Position numbers and translations under genes: made by a program. A model generated the notes under the pieces. It saw only the letters and a program-made list of their open reading frames with translations. It searched no databases and was not told the origin of the DNA. Shown piece by piece: positions 21,752-34,928 of a stretch of DNA of 64,000 bases (its first letter is position 1; each line of letters opens with the position of its first letter). The DNA is from Phytophthora sp. 'mugwort' (Eukaryota; Oomycota; Peronosporomycetes; Peronosporales; Peronosporaceae): assembly GCA_033558025.1 (NCBI GenBank), contig JAUCEF010000001.1, forward strand, positions 806,001-870,000, given 5' to 3'.

Positions 21752-24650
21752 CTACTTGGCCAGTTGATACTGTCCGCCAACAAGTTCGAGCTTGCCTTTG
21801 TTGATCAGTTTGCCAAGAACCACCGAAAGCCCCGAAATTGTTTTTGTGTCTGCATAAAACCAACAAGTAAACGATAGGACCAGTGAGAAAAAAGAGGTTA
21901 GCTTAAAGGAAGGCGTTGCTGTTGCCCACGTACATGGTTGAGCTCCACTTCGAGCAAACGTGGAAAGCATATTGTGGATGCGCTGGATAGTGAGCGACCC
22001 GAAGTTTGACAGCATGCCCACGATATAAGTCTCCAGCACCTTGAGATCCTCTTCTGCCTGTGCATCCGAAGACACTGCGGTTTCAAGCTCTTCAACCATC
22101 GAGTCATCGTCGCACCGTGTGTCCTGGAACGATGCGGTAGCCACCAATTCGTTTCGTCCGGATGCAAATGATACCAACCCGTGATTTACCCACAAAGATA
22201 CGTGTTTTAGGAGCAGATCTTCATCAATATCGAGCTTCGCAGCAAGTTCCTCAACACTCCATCGGTCTGAACAAACAAGTCAGAATAGTGAGGACTTCCG
22301 CCCAGTGCCGTAACAGCCTACACGAGGCTTACCTTTCTCTTCGAAATAGAGAATGATCGTGGCTTGGAGTGGTGAGACCATAAACTCACGCTCTTGGCCT
22401 TCCAAATCAATCGACAGCTGTAATAAGAAACCACGAAGAACGATCGTCAGAATACCTCGTCTTTTGCTGTTCAGACATCACATACATCAAAGAGAAGTTA
22501 GTCTAACGCACCTGCACGGAGCCAAGCGAAGGATTCCAGTCCAAAGAACGCGGGTTGCGCAACACGTGGTATGCTTCTTTAAACGCGTCAATATCTTTGA
22601 CGACTTTCGGATGCAGCGTGAAGTCTTCGCCTTGCAAGGGCGGCCAAAACTGTTTCGAAACAATTGTGGCATCGATGCGCGTGGACTGAGTTTTAGGATG
22701 GTTCACTGTCCCTTCCCCAGTCCTTACTTCCGCGGCAGCTGCTGCTTTTGCCGCAGGAGTCTCCATTGTTGATTGGGCATTTAGGTTGAGCCGCTTCGAG
22801 TCCTCAATATCACGCACCATGATCTCACACTGCTGCAAGCTGTCTTCCCCAAAGCGCAACTTAAGCAATTCTAGCGTCTGCACGTCGCGATCCGTGTCAA
22901 ATTCAAGGTTTTGCAGCAGCTTATCTGCTAGCATCATCCGATATTCATTTACAAACAGCTCGCGGCTTCCATAAATGTTGACCTAACATGGTAAAACATT
23001 TGTTAGTGTGGATAGCAGTATTCGTGCAGGTAGCATAAGTCGTACTAGAATCCTCAGAATGTCGTCGCTGCTTCGACTGCGGGACGTCTTGGTTGGATCT
23101 GCTTCAATCGGATCTGGTTCCCACGTGTCGGGTGATATGTCCTGCATATCCATACGAATATGTCAGGATGTCTATGTTATTTTAGCGAATGCATGCGATG
23201 GTGACGGGGTTACCTCGTCGTCATCGCTGTCGTCGTCGTGCTGGATAATACGCATATTGTCACGGCGAAGCTCCTCGAATAAGTCGCCATTTTGTTCATC
23301 TGTGAGACTCTGGACGATGCAGCGCACAGTGTCTTTGCGTTTTCTCAAGTACTGTGAATATATATGAATTCCCGAACATTAGAGTCACATTGTACAAAAA
23401 ACAATTGTACAATTCTATCTGGGTCGTTGAGTTGACCTACCTCTTTCACTGGGCCGCTCAACGCTTCCAGCAATACACCTTTGGGATCTAAAAGCCGGAA
23501 TGCCTTCCATAAACAGCATTAGTTTTAATCCCTACTTCCAACATCAAAGAGCAAGCTTTACCTTAATAGTAGACACATAAATATCGAGAATCGCGGACGT
23601 ATTGGCTCCTGGCTGAAGCAGCCGCGACTGCAGCGCCCATCGGAACACCTGCAACAGCTCGCCGTGTTGTTGTGTGCGCTCAAGACATTGTCTCAGATCC
23701 TCTAACGCAGGCACACTATGTAAAAACAAGTCAATACTTCAGTATCGCCCATTCACTACTCTCAGTCCTCACCTGTCTGGAAACTCCTTGATGATCTCAA
23801 ATAATTGCGTAATGCGTAGACTTCCAAACTCCTGTAGCACATGTCGTGACAAAATCTCCCTCCATTTCGTCGACGCATCTTCATCCTTCGTCTGCATGAT
23901 CTCCTCGAGCCATGGTAGCAGTTCGGAGCACGCCCACTGCTCCACCTCTGTCAGGAACAGCTCGTCGTACACGTCTCCGCACGTCGACTTGACTACCTTC
24001 TTGACCTGCGAGTGCAGCACTCTCAGCAATGCCGGCTCGGTCAAGTGCAGCCACTCCAGCTGCAACAGTGTCTGTCGGATCGGCCTCGAGTCAAAAGCCT
24101 GCGACTTCTCCTTGCCTCGGAACTTCTGGAAGCTCATAGAGAAGAAGATTAGCAGAAGTTCCTCGAACCTCTCAGCCGCCCGCGTGTCCTCGAATACCAG
24201 CGTGCGGAAGCTCATCCTCAGCTCCTGCAACATTGCTTTCTGCCCCCTCTTAAGTTGCACGTGGTCGTCGAACAGGCTAGAGACCTGCACGCAGTGGGCG
24301 AAGGCGTCCTCGGCGAATTGCAGCGCCAGCGTGAGCTGCTGCGCGCACAGCAAGGCCACACGTCTGTGACCGTGTTTGGTGAATCCACAGCGACCGATCT
24401 CGGCCGGCAACACGTCGAAGAAGCTCCAGAACGGTGGCACCACGTCCGAGCGCAGCCAGTAACTGAGGCGCTGCAACAGCATTAGGCGTAGCGGCTCCTG
24501 GTGTCCACGGGCCACGGAGTTCTGGATAATTTTGCACAGACGGTCAGTAGTATCTTGGGCACCTGTGTTCGGGTCCTCGGCCGGCTGGTGGTCGAACGCG
24601 AAGAGCTTGCACCAGAAGAGCTCGCGGTCCACGCGCAGGCCGCCGCTCAT
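21752..24650 (-). CDS. APC2: Anaphase-promoting complex subunit 2 (cullin-like)
   Basis: Nine minus-strand exons (23773-24650, 23562-23715, 23441-23503, 23214-23351, 23046-23141, 22512-22982, 22333-22417, 21934-22266, 21752-21849) join exactly to 771 codons; human APC2 is ~820. APC2 is the cullin scaffold that, with the RING subunit APC11, forms the ubiquitin-transfer core of the APC/C in mitosis. Diagnostic blocks are YLRKRKDTVRCIV, ILVNIYGSRELFVNEYR, LADKLLQ, ELLKLRFGEDSLQQCE, a SKQFWPPL segment, and SLDWNPSLGSVQV. The C-terminal winged helix ends LINKGKLELVGGQYQLAK. The start at 24650 (MSGGLRVDRELFWCKL) is the first ATG in frame. An acidic HDDDSDDDE loop lies mid-protein. All exons have GT-AG borders. 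Confidence 0.93.
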
Positions 24651-25402
24651 AATTGACTGCAACTTGGTCACTACGTTTAATTAATGGGGAAATGGTTCGG
24701 GTCTGCTAATTTAATAAAATTGCGAATCGGGTCCGTTATTTTCAACCCAACGTTATTTTCCAAGCCCTTCCTTATTTTGTAAACAAATACTATATTACAT
24801 GTAGATGTAGCTATAGAATGGTATTATATGAAAAAATTGTTTTTATAACCAATTACAGTAGTTAGTTATTTGGTCTTTTTGGTCGTAAATGTTTTTTTTT
24901 TTTTTTTACCAGATGTCACCTTTGGCACCCATCATGAGCGGCCCAAAGAGGTCTAGTTGATGCCATTAGTTATTGAACACCTGTTAGCGCGTATAAACAC
25001 CACAAGGAAACGGCGTGCTTCCTCTCGAGCCCTTTTTGAACATAAAATCCGCACCTCATTCCAAAATCTAAAGTATGGGCCGAAAGGCCCGCGCCCTGGA
25101 ACCACTTCACCAAGCACCCTAACGGTCCGTACAAGTCGGTATTGGAACTTCCACCGGTTCCAGTAGCACTAGTGCACTCAAGAAGGAAAAATGAACAATA
25201 CATGCATTGAGCATTGGCACTCTACATCCAAAGTTCTACCAGTACTCACGGGTTCAAGCCCGTTCTCATATGTGGTCCCAAAGGGACGGAGGTGGTTCGA
25301 TTCCACCCACCAGTAAATTTCTCTATACTCTATTGACTATGACAGACCTCTAAGTGAGTCACATCTACGGAAACAACGACCACAAGGATAATGCACGTTG
25401 TA
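24651..25402. other. Intergenic AT-rich region
   Basis: 24,690-24,910 is AT-rich with a poly-T run (24,892-24,907). 25,235-25,315 contains two hairpins that resemble tRNA T-arms (ACGGGTTCAAGCCCGT and GGTGGTTCGATTCCACC), but no complete tRNA can be folded around them; a tRNA-derived SINE fragment is possible. Confidence 0.4.
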
Positions 25403-25822
25403 TTACAGAAGCGGTCTGAGTGCGCCTTGGTGATGGAGTGGCGCAGGGTCTACAACTCTACCGATTGCAAAACGCTTGGGGTAGGCGCTGATGGGGTCAT
25501 TGAGGCTTCCTTCGCGATGCAGCCGACGAAGCTCCTGGAGCACAGCGTTAGATCCCGTTGATGGTACGTTTCGCGCGCGGAGGTACGCCACGACTTTGCT
25601 TGACGCTGGCTCTCCAAGCTGGCGGACGTTATCCTTGTAGATGGGTGACGACTCGTCGAGCGCGTATCCGTCTTCGACGAAGGGCTTCAAGAAGGTCACG
25701 AGCTGCTTGTCGTCCGACTTCTTGTACGTGTTAGTACTCAGCCATCCACGCGGAACTGCCGTGTACCACGCAAACCAGGTGTCGATGAGAGGTATCGTCT
25801 TCGATCGACGTCGGCACTTCAC
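25403..25822 (-). CDS. Uncharacterised open frame, possibly transposon-associated
   Basis: A 139-codon frame starting MKCRRRSKTIPLIDTWFAWY. The body has coding-like composition (FLKPFVEDGYALDESS, LQELRRLHREGSLNDPI) and ends near VVDPAPLHHQGALRPL. I recall similar stretches in repetitive oomycete proteins but cannot name a family. It sits at the edge of the transposon-rich interval, so a decayed element is likely. The true start is uncertain, because coding-like sequence continues upstream. Confidence 0.35.
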   Translation of the reverse strand: MKCRRRSKTIPLIDTWFAWYTAVPRGWLSTNTYKKSDDKQLVTFLKPFVEDGYALDESSPIYKDNVRQLGEPASSKVVAYLRARNVPSTGSNAVLQELRRLHREGSLNDPISAYPKRFAIGRVVDPAPLHHQGALRPLL

Positions 25823-27038
25823 CGGTACGTTTTCATCTTTATCTCTTGGTAGCTTTGATTGCTCACTGCGGTGTCCTGATGTGCTCTCTCCAGTGGTGAT
25901 ACTTGTAGCTTGTAGCTTCTAGCAGGTTGACTCAAGCCTCGAGGCGACAGCTGACTTCGATTAATCTTTCTATCAATGCAGTCTGATGATCGAACGCAAC
26001 TTTGGCCTTCATGTTTCCTTCCGTCAGGTCGTCTACGGTGGTGTGAGCGGGAGCAGCAGACCTCGTGAGTTGCTGTGACCAAGCGAGCAGATTCGATGTG
26101 GTCACACCAGAGGCCTTGACGCAGTAGCACGATACACATATCTGGGCATCAGCTCCGACCCAATACGTCGGAATCGCTCTGCTTCCGATTGCAACCTCTA
26201 TTCGCGTTCTTATTGGATGAAACTGAAAATTTTGAAGTGATTTGACTCGCCAAAAACTTTGAAGCTGGTTTTCATTGGCTAAACTTTATCGGAGAATAAT
26301 CTCATTGGCTAATATGCACTATACTATGATCAAGTTTGGTCGGAGAGACAATGTTATTCATCCATAACAGACCGATTTAAAACGTTTACCAACCAATATA
26401 TGCAAATAGCACCTGGGAAGGGGAAGAGTATCTGTTACGTCATCGCGACCAATACGAGAGGGCAATGGACGACAACCAGCTTCTGATCAGTGAAATCGCA
26501 AGCAATACGTTCATAGCGTCACATTTCCGCGGAATTGGAGCTCGGCTGCAGGCGATTGAAGGTATCTTGCTCGATATTAGAGCAGGGCTGTAAGGGGGTT
26601 CCACTAAGGTAACAGGAGTGTAGCCGTGCTACGTGTCACCTTGTGTAAGTGGTGTTTGGTACCACTTGGATTAACGGGATTTCAGTACGTGGCCACAGGG
26701 CCACTGATATGCATTTGACTAGGTTTAACTATGGTAAATAGTTAGAGTCATACATTTACACCACAGGCGGCTTTGCCGCAGATAATCAAACAAATAACAG
26801 CTCAGTTTTGGCATTAAAGAGAGTATTGCCCTAGTTTTAGGAATACTGACTCTTTGAGTCTTTAGTGGTATAACTAGAGTGATATAAGCCTCTGCGGAGA
26901 CCTTAAGGGTTAGGATAACAACATTTAAGACTCGGGGAGTAATACGTCTTCCTCTGACGTACTACGCTACGCAGCCCCGCTGCAAAGGGAGCTCCTCCGC
27001 GCCGGGCAAGTAGAGGAGACGCCAGCGATGCCGAAGAA

Positions 27039-27088
<50 letters not shown>

Positions 27089-28099
27089 AAGCAGCCATGG
27101 GGACGCAGAACAAGAGCAATATGAGGTGGCTGAGAGCGAGGTCGAAGAGGACGAGGATGAAGGCGAGAACGTAAGTGAAGCGGAAAACGATGCAGATGAG
27201 CAAGCGGCGGGCGAGGAGGCTGCTCCAGGGGGAAAATATATCAATGAAGAACAAGAAGCCCCCACTCAAGCTGCACGCCCAGCCCCAAGAACTAACGGCT
27301 TGCGTCCGCAGAAGCGTCGATGTGGAGAACGCGAGCTTCGTCAGCAAACTCGCAAAACACACGTATTTGTGTGGTCTCACAGTATATACGGTACTGTCTG
27401 AATATACGATATACTTTGGTAGCTGACTACACTTCGCTATCAGGGTACGTTTTTGGTACCGTGATTCTTTACAAAACAAGGTAGAGCTGGGAGAATAACG
27501 TTGGTCTAAAATAACGGATTCGCAATTATTTTAAATAGCACACAATTTTTCCCTTCCCGAATTTGAGATCTCATACGTGTACTAGTACAGCGTACTACAT
27601 GTACAGAGATCACTTAATTCGTACCACGCATTAGCCAAAATTTCGCTTCGAATAAACCAGCCATCAGTTGAGATCACATAAGACGTACTTCAACTAGTGC
27701 TTAAAAAAGGATGAAAGCATCAGCAATGTCGTTTGCAAGAAAATGAGGACGCCTAACGCTCACACTTCCGAGCTGCGACAGCACGTTACGTCTGCTGCAC
27801 ACCCTGAAAGTGTTGTACCACAGTATCGCAACTGACCAGCATATAGAGGCGTGGCGTCTTTGATCCCGTGGATGTTTTCTGCGGGGTACACAGACGAGTA
27901 GTGTTGATCGGTTTGAATAAATCCTCGCATGGATTAGACGTTCGCACTCCGTTGCAACAGGAAGCTAGGCTTGAGCGAGGGTAGAACTAAGACACGGTGC
28001 TGCTGGATCAGACCATACTTAGACGAGCCGCCACAACAGGTGGACTGATTCCTTCGTTGGTTTAAACAACTGCTGCACGTTTGCGCTTCTTGCGGCCCA
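25823..28099. other. Region without a recognisable gene, 2.3 kb
   Basis: Short features only: a 42-codon frame at 26465-26593 (MDDNQLLISEIASN...), a segment near 26,590-26,945 that reads like a retroelement leader or LTR but lacks a visible partner, a GA microsatellite, and an acidic plus-strand frame at 27126-27401 (MAESEVEEDEDEGENV) with no identifiable domain. 27,480-28,099 holds nothing I can support. Confidence 0.4.
27042..27085. repeat. (GA)n microsatellite, about 22 units
   Basis: An uninterrupted GA/AG dinucleotide run of ~44 bases. It creates artificial RERERE or LSLSLS frames on both strands, which should not be taken as protein. Confidence 0.95.
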
Positions 28100-29790
28100 C
28101 AAGTAGGCCGCCCTCACTGCTGTAGATACCATCGGTCACATACCGCAAAAGGAAATTGCACGCAAACGCCAAACGCGTAGAAGTAGTCGCAAGGACACCA
28201 CCTGTTGTTCACATCAACCTGCCACCCACTCCAAGGTAGTCCCTGGACCTCCAATATGGCGTAATTTAGCCCCATCAGGGCCGAGACTGCAATTCTTCCT
28301 TCCGAGTGCTTATTAGGGACAACAACAACTTTTTTTAGCAAGGCGACCTGCCACATGGACTGTAGTAGGCCCTCCAACATACGCAGCTTGCAGCGGTGCG
28401 TCGGTCACACGGCAAAACACTTCTCTCGGGTCAGTTCACCCCACGCGACGTGTGAGGGTGGCTGCATGAACGACATCAAATCGTAATTAGTGGGAACTAC
28501 CAGACTGGTTCTTGCAACAGTCGATGCGCTCGCGCAGCCGAAATCCCATTGTAAGCGGCGTCGTAGTGTGTGGTCTCTTTTGAGCAGCGCGCTCATGTCC
28601 TGAAATGAATGGATAAGTCATCCACTTTTTAGCGACGTAGTCCCGGAATTGAAAACTTCATCTCGCTCCGCGTGAAGTGAAGATCGCAAATGTCGTGCAC
28701 TACCGCAGCCGCTACAAGCGCGGGAAAACTCTTAATCGCTTTCTGAACCTTTTCCACGACGTAAAAGAAACAAATCAACGGTTGAAACCGAAGATTTCCG
28801 CCACATACAGAACGCAGCGCGTTATATTCAGCCTGATCTGTGTCGGCCATTGCGTACTTGACAACGAGGTTCTTGTGTGTAAGCCAGAAGTACAATTGAT
28901 GTAAAGGCCGCACCCAGCCACGGCCACCGGTTGGGTCTATTGCGAGACAATGAATAGAGATGTTGCCTGAAGTCCTCGGAAGCGATCCGCAACACCTACC
29001 ACAAGCACTAGGTACTCGCGATAATTCATCTTGTAGGTCGCATCGACGTAGAGGATGATAGATTCCGGGGACAGGATCATATACAGCATCAGCATTTTGG
29101 CCGTGATCCCGACGCTGAATGGCTTTTCGTCTGAGCCGTTTCCAACAAGTGGCCTACCTTCCTCATCTAATTGTCAGCCAAACGTGAAGGGCTGACCATT
29201 TCTTCCGCTACAGTGTATGTTCTCGCACGGACCCAGTCTCTCAGTTCCTTGACTCGATCATGGGTTCTCTAAGTTCGTGTGAGAATAGTGGTTTATGAAG
29301 TTCTGGGCGAGTTTTAAATTTGGCAGTACTGCCAGCGGGGTTGTGTAATGTCGCGCCAGCGCATGAAAAATGCGTATAGAGCGGTGGTGATTCTCCGCCA
29401 TTTCCCTGCAGAATTGATTTTGCATCTCCGTTAACTTCTTGCGCTTCGGTGAGGAAGCCTCCGAGGTGCGGCCGCTAAACTCGTAAGTGGATACAAGATT
29501 CGTTTCTAGGCAGGTCATCATTTTGCCTCGCCCCGCGCACTCGAACTCACTATCTATCGGTATTTTTAATCGTGTTACTCTTTGCTGTATCATACGACTT
29601 CAGCATTTTGAGCTCAGCGTCCGCTTCGTCAGCATCGACACCAACGGCTGTCTCCTTCCAGGGGATCCGCTTGGGCATGAGGGAGGGATTTCGGGTTTGA
29701 AGGATTCCTGCTTCGGAAGAGCCGCTGACCCGCGCTTGCAAGATCAACTCATGCCGACTAATGCGTCGCTTGTATTGAGATAATGTTGTC
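28100..29790 (-). mobile_element. Decayed Mutator-like (MULE) transposase
   Basis: Read on the minus strand, fragments of one transposase follow in order across several frames. A helical leader comes first (KKLTEMQNQFCREMAENHHRSIRIFHALA... ending LKLAQNFINHY, 29258-29593). The catalytic-domain part includes DATYKMNYREYLVLVVGVADR (near 28,980-29,050) and ADTDQAEYNALRSVCGG (near 28,830). It is followed by LLKRDHTLRRRLQW (28,550-28,600) and a SWIM-type zinc finger CPCDYFYAFGVCVQF (near 28,150-28,200). Many frameshifts and stops show it is inactive. The MULE order (leader, transposase core, SWIM finger) is clear, but no terminal inverted repeats were found. Confidence 0.75.
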
Positions 29791-29799
29791 CACCAACGC

Positions 29800-32700
29800 G
29801 CGGCTAGCAACCGCAAGTTGCAACATGTGCCTTGAGCGTGCACTGATTGGCCGACAGGGTACATACCGGCAGTAGTACTTTGTGGCCCGACGCTCACCTA
29901 TGTGACGCTTGCGGTTTGAGCATACCTTGCACTGCCGATGTCGGCGCTTTCGCTGTCCGTTGATGAGCTGAAATCCGGTGATTCATGCGGCACATGCTCC
30001 GTCGGAAGTGTATTCGCTATGGTGAGGATGCATCGGATACTGACTAACGCTACAAAAGAGATATAAACATGTTGCATCAGAACATGTAGTATAATCGCGA
30101 ATGCATACATGTCGTATACATACTGCATGCACGCATGGTGTATGCGTCTTACGTGCGCGAAGTCCTCCCCCATAAGCTTGGGCATCTATGCTTAGCGCTG
30201 CAAGAGCAATTCGGCATGTGCACCCGGTTTGGGTGAACGTTTCTTTTGCACTTCGTGGTACACAATATACGCGTTCACAATCGCAACGTCAACGAGCCCC
30301 AGAAATACAGCTTTGTAGTATTTCTTGCACTTGGTTTGTTGTTGCAAGGAATACCTAGAGCCTCAATTGATCATGAACATCAACCCCGCCCATCCAGCGA
30401 GGTAGTCAAGCATCATGGATGGGCAGGGCACATTCTCACGCGTTTCCCCTGGTTGCCAACGCGCTAACCATCGCATGCGCGTTAGCTAAGCACGACAACA
30501 CGATAATCGTTCAAACGCAGTTACTCACAGCAAGTCTCCATCGATCGGGTTCCACCCGTTCCAAGGAGCGTCACCGGGCGATGGTCCCACCAAACAAACC
30601 CGGTCATAACTGGACAGTTCTTTGTCACGGCCATGTGAGTCGTGCCATGAGCTATACACTTCGGCCAACCTCGATTCTTCTCCATTAGGCCATCCGAAAG
30701 CCTGGTCTGTGGCCTTGAGTTGTGCCCACCAAATACACGTGCCGCTGCAAAAGTTGGTACGCCAGCTGCACAGAGGTGTAGACCTGTCAGTTACAACTAA
30801 ATGCTAGATGTCATCGACCGGAGCTGGAAGGTCTGCTTTCAAGTTCCGCATGACAGCCAAAGGGCCCGTGTCGTGATCAGCAGACTGCACCAATGCTGGG
30901 ACGTTTCCGATTTCTTGAGCATGATGAGCCCTTCTGCAATAAACTTCGAGCCTGGCACATACAGCATGAATACATGCTGTTATATACAACAGATTATTAT
31001 ACAACATGTTGACTTGGCATAAAAATATAACGAGCTCAGTATGAGCTCGCTATTCAGCTCACCGCAGGCAGTATGAAGTCAAGGCGCAACATGCCAAAAA
31101 CAGTTTTGTACCTTATTTGTGGGGTTTGCTTGCGACGTATTGACGCTTTGGGTTGTGTCGATTGTGAAGCAGGTTTTCCTAGCTTCGTCAGCGAAAGAAC
31201 AGGTGGCGTAGTGTAGCCACGCAAGAAACTCTGCTGCAGTGCATCGTCGACGGAGCGAACTCCCGAGGCCCTGTCCGTCCCCGCTCGCGCATCGGCGTTA
31301 CCAGTGAAGTGTAGGCTGGATAGGATGTGCATGAACCGGTTCTTTTTCATAAATTTCCCAAAGGTAACGAGTAGCGACAGCACCGACTGCTGAAGTAGAC
31401 CAATGATCGTAAAAATGACGTCGCTGGGGATTGATCATTCGTGCCACCAACAGACCCAGCAAAATGGCCACTTCGTGCGGTTTGATATCTTCCTTCCGCG
31501 ATTCTCTTCCATGAAGTAGTCTTTCGACTTCTATCTGGGCACCTTCCGCTTTTAGTACATCCGATTGACGCACTCAACTAGATGTTGATCATGGTATAGC
31601 GTTGACGGCGTTGTAACTTCCCTCTACAGTGATCTCGGCATGAAAAAAAGAAAGCGATCCAGCGGCGAGTGCAATTCCCATCACTTCATCTGAGGGACCG
31701 TACGAGCCATCATATAAAGGAGGATATCGCTGATCAGGAGGAAAACCGGCTGTATCTATTCCGTAGCAGATTTGACCTGTCAAAAAGATAGTTAACCAAG
31801 CATATAAAAACAAAACATACTTATTTCCCAGCCAGTCTTTCGCATTTTCGCCAACTCATCCTCATCCCGTGCGAAGTCGAGCATCTCAACACTTTCATCG
31901 ACCAGTCGAAGTCGATTGCATCAGCTTCCACCTCTGCAGCGGCGATGTCATCATCCGCGGCAGATTCCGGACTCTCGGCAGGAGCGTCACTAGAATATGC
32001 GGTTGCAGCAGAGAACTCACACTCAGCGTGCTCAGCAGCTACGGTTCGTCATCCACAAATGTCATTTCTTCCTCATCACAGCCCGAGTTCAACGCTTCAA
32101 TATCAACAGGATCCGTCGGCTGTTCGGGCGAGCTTGAATCGTCAGCGCTGCTTATATGCAGCACAATCACGTTAGAATATGTTGTATATCATCACATCTA
32201 TACATGTTGTATGACGATGATGCTGACCATGGTATCATGGAAACGTGTTGACGATAATGCATGATGTACATACTCCTGAGATGTCGTTCTCGTTGCGACC
32301 GCTGATTCTGACCTGAATGATATATGTTATAGAACATCGTTTCAACAAAGCACATATATCCTTTGAACATACCTTGAATCGATTCATTGAACTGCAACAC
32401 GAATACAACATGAGATGGTAAGATCATGCTGTAGAAGACGACATGAAACCTGTTGCACATATCCGGTAACCTCTTCAGTCTCCCCTTGCACCTGCAAGTC
32501 TTGCGAGCTAGTCCGGCGCTTCTCGCTTGCGTTGTTGATACCTCTGTGACCGCGTCCTCCGAGCGCTTCTTGCTAGGCGTCTTCGTCTTCTCGCTTGGCT
32601 TCTTCTTTGATCCGGCCATCAACTGTTCAGTCAAGCGAGTACGCGCGGCCGGCCTCCTTCGCTTGCATTCCCTTGTTGCGACGCACGAGCTTGCTCTTCG

Positions 32701-33290
32701 CGAACCTTCGCAGCTGCGTTGCGCTTGGCGACGATAGTAGATTCCCTTGCCTCCTTTGCTACTGCCCTTGTGCACTTCTTACGAGGGCACTTCACTTTCT
32801 GTACGGATGACGTTGCCTTCCCCCCAGGTTTGGTCTTCGCGCTGACTTAGTCTTCCCTACTGACTTAGCTTTGGCCGCAGACTTAAACTTCCCTGCTAGC
32901 AGATGTTCATCACCACCACTGGGTATAGATTCTTCAGATTCACCTGCGTCGTCTTCCGGCTCCAATTCTTCATCTTCATCCGATGCCGCCTTCTCCCTTT
33001 CATCTGCTTCTTCTCTGATCCAGCCAACGTTTTGGCAACTAAGACACGCTGCTGTCGCGAGATAAGCTCCTTGTTGCGGCGCAAATACGCCATATCCTTT
33101 CCCATTCGGGGCCGCAGAGGTGCGGCGGCGGGGGCGCATGTCGATGGTAAAGAGGGCCGAGCAGTCGAGCAGTCGAGTAGTCGGCGTCGGTGCTTCGCTC
33201 AACGTAGTCCACAATTTCGCTTACGGCCATCGCCGTCGACTCCTTCTTGCACCTTTCGAAAAGGGAACAATGTGCCCGGGCCACTCATTT
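29800..33290 (-). mobile_element. Decayed piggyBac transposase
   Basis: On the minus strand, broken pieces of a piggyBac DDD transposase follow in order. An acidic and lysine-rich N-terminal region lies near 32.2-33.28 kb. Then come YPPLYDGSYGPSDEV (near 31,720), KPHEVAILLGLLVARMINP (31,420-31,480), DHWSTSAVGAV (~31,400), GKFMKKNRFMHILSSLHFTG (31,300-31,360) and a broken KPHKWGTKLF block near 31,110-31,130. After an intron-like break come EVYCRRAHHAQEIGNV (30,900-30,950), VVTDRS (30,790), then YYKAVFLGLVDVAIVNAYIV (30,270-30,320) and a cysteine-containing tail near 29,830-29,930. Stops and frameshifts are frequent. No TTAA-flanked terminal repeats were identified. The inner part is duplicated in inverted orientation at 54,784-55,257. 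Confidence 0.75.
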
Positions 33291-33651
33291 TCGGCCCTGA
33301 CGCTGTGACAAAGAGGAAATTAGAAATAATACAGGATACATGTTATTGAATAAAATGAAGTGACGCATACAAGATAGCGACGCTTCTAACAGATGGGAAA
33401 TGGTATACAGACTACTTTTATCATGAAGACGTCTTTTTTCATTTACTTATATTTAACACCCTATTTTGTCGCACATGGCCAGCACACGAGAAATTCTGCG
33501 CTGTGGCGCGAAAATATGTCTAGGACGAAACCGGCTAGGCGACATCAATACCAATATCAATTTTATGTGTTGGTTCTGCCAATCCACTATCTACCCTTAG
33601 ACGAGATCCAATACTGTTGTCTCTCCGGTTTCATGACATTCCCCTCGGCCT
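33291..33651. other. Spacer between piggyBac remnant and gypsy A
   Basis: About 360 bases. An 89-codon frame at 33393-33662 has a hydrophobic start but no recognisable domain. Nothing else visible. Confidence 0.4.
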
Positions 33652-33873
33652 TAGATACATAAGTAGGCAGACATCCTCCGGATTAGCTAATAAGTGGGGA
33701 GCCAGCCCCATTACAGCCAATCAGGAGTCGATCCGCATTGAGTGGCTCACAGAAGGCCGGGTCATTTGCCCCGGACTAAAAAATAAAACAGAGTTGAATT
33801 TACGAGTTTATTCGCACGCTTCCCTACAGCTAATAGTGTAAACTAAATAACGGTTGACCTCGTCCCGTTGCAC
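33652..33873 (+). repeat. 5' LTR of gypsy A
   Basis: Starts at ATACATAAGTAGGCAGACAT and shares most bases with 42,370-42,590, including CCAATCAGGAGTCGATCC and AATAACGGTTGACCTCGTCC. The two copies differ by scattered substitutions and small indels, so the insertion is not recent. The true left edge may be up to ~20 bases further left. Confidence 0.8.
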
Positions 33874-33897
33874 CTGGTAGTACTTGTAGTCCTTCTC

Positions 33898-34928
33898 ATG
33901 ACCAAGTTCGAGATGAGTTTGAGCGAAGCCCCGTCGGATGATCCAGCGATCCTGGACCACACGGCCTTCCCCCATCTTACGACCGTGGAATGGAATGCCC
34001 GACACCGCCGCGAGGCGGTGTCGGGCGAAGACTTCGTCACGTCGATGCTGAGCTCATCGATGACCGAGCGACAACGCCAAACTATCCAAGAATTTATAAT
34101 GTACGAGCTCGCCGAGGCGAATCAGCGAGTATCAACTCCCTCCGGAACGACGCCGTGAAGATGGGGACGTCGACGTATTCAGGCGTCGGACAAGATCGTC
34201 TCCCTCTACGCCGCCGGTTCCGCGAGATCGACATCGCGATCGCTTCAAGGTTTTTTGAAGCGCCCAAGCAAGAATCAATTTCTTGCTGTCCCGCCTCACC
34301 GACAAGGCGAAGGAATGGCCCTCGGGAAACTGGTCATTGACCCTAATGCGTTTCCCACTCTGGAAAGCATCCAGAGTGACCTTCACCTCGCGTTTGAACC
34401 TCCGCAGGACGAGTCACGCATGCGGGCTGACTTCTTTGCGCTAAGGCAAGGCAGGTCCGCGATGCGTGACTACGTTCAAAAGACACGACACCTAGTATCG
34501 TGCGTCATCACGGATCCGATCGACATGGCTTCGCAAGTACATATCTTCATCTTCGGAATGCGCGAGGGCCTGACACGCTACCACTAATTAAAATGCGTGG
34601 CGCGAAGACCGTGCAAGAAGCGTTCGCTCTCGCGTTACGCGAGGACTATACGGTGTCCTCTTCGTACTCACGAGTAGCCTCTACAACACGTCAAACGCCG
34701 ATCCCAGAGCCGATGGAGATCGACGCAATCGACGCTTCGACTGGCCGTGGTCGACAGTTCAACCGCGGCAGCCGTAGTCCCGGAGTCATAAATTGCTTCC
34801 GCTGTGACAAGCCGGGTCACCGCGCGGCAGTGTGCCGTGCGCCTGCACCGGTGTCGGTCAATGCAGTCGTCTACCGAGATGACTCTACACACCCAGTTGT
34901 CCAGCCAAAAAACGACAAGGTCCAGTAG
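33898..34928 (+). pseudogene. gag of gypsy A, frameshifted
   Basis: Starts near MTKFEMSLSEAPSDDPAILD and passes through three frames. The capsid-like core is [31 protein letters not shown] with [14 protein letters not shown]-x2-C-x4-H-x4-C knuckle follows: CFRCDKPGHRAAVC (34,797-34,838). The breaks are near 34,150-34,255 and 34,585. Confidence 0.8.

Noticed and set aside
22353..24369. Plus-strand frames over APC2
   Set aside because: Antisense shadows; the nine-exon minus-strand model joins perfectly and carries the family motifs.
25235..25315. Two T-arm-like hairpins that suggest tRNA genes
   Set aside because: No matching acceptor stem, D-arm or anticodon arm could be placed at the right distance; at best a tRNA-derived SINE fragment.
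26590..26945. Possible LTR
   Set aside because: No second copy in the window and no adjoining retroelement gene.
26903..27479. Frames with long RERERE or LSLSLS runs
   Set aside because: They result from the (GA)n microsatellite, not from protein selection.
33640..33651. CTCGG left of the 5' LTR and right of the 3' LTR as a target-site duplication of gypsy A
   Set aside because: A five-base match is weak and the LTR left edge is not firmly placed; it may be chance.
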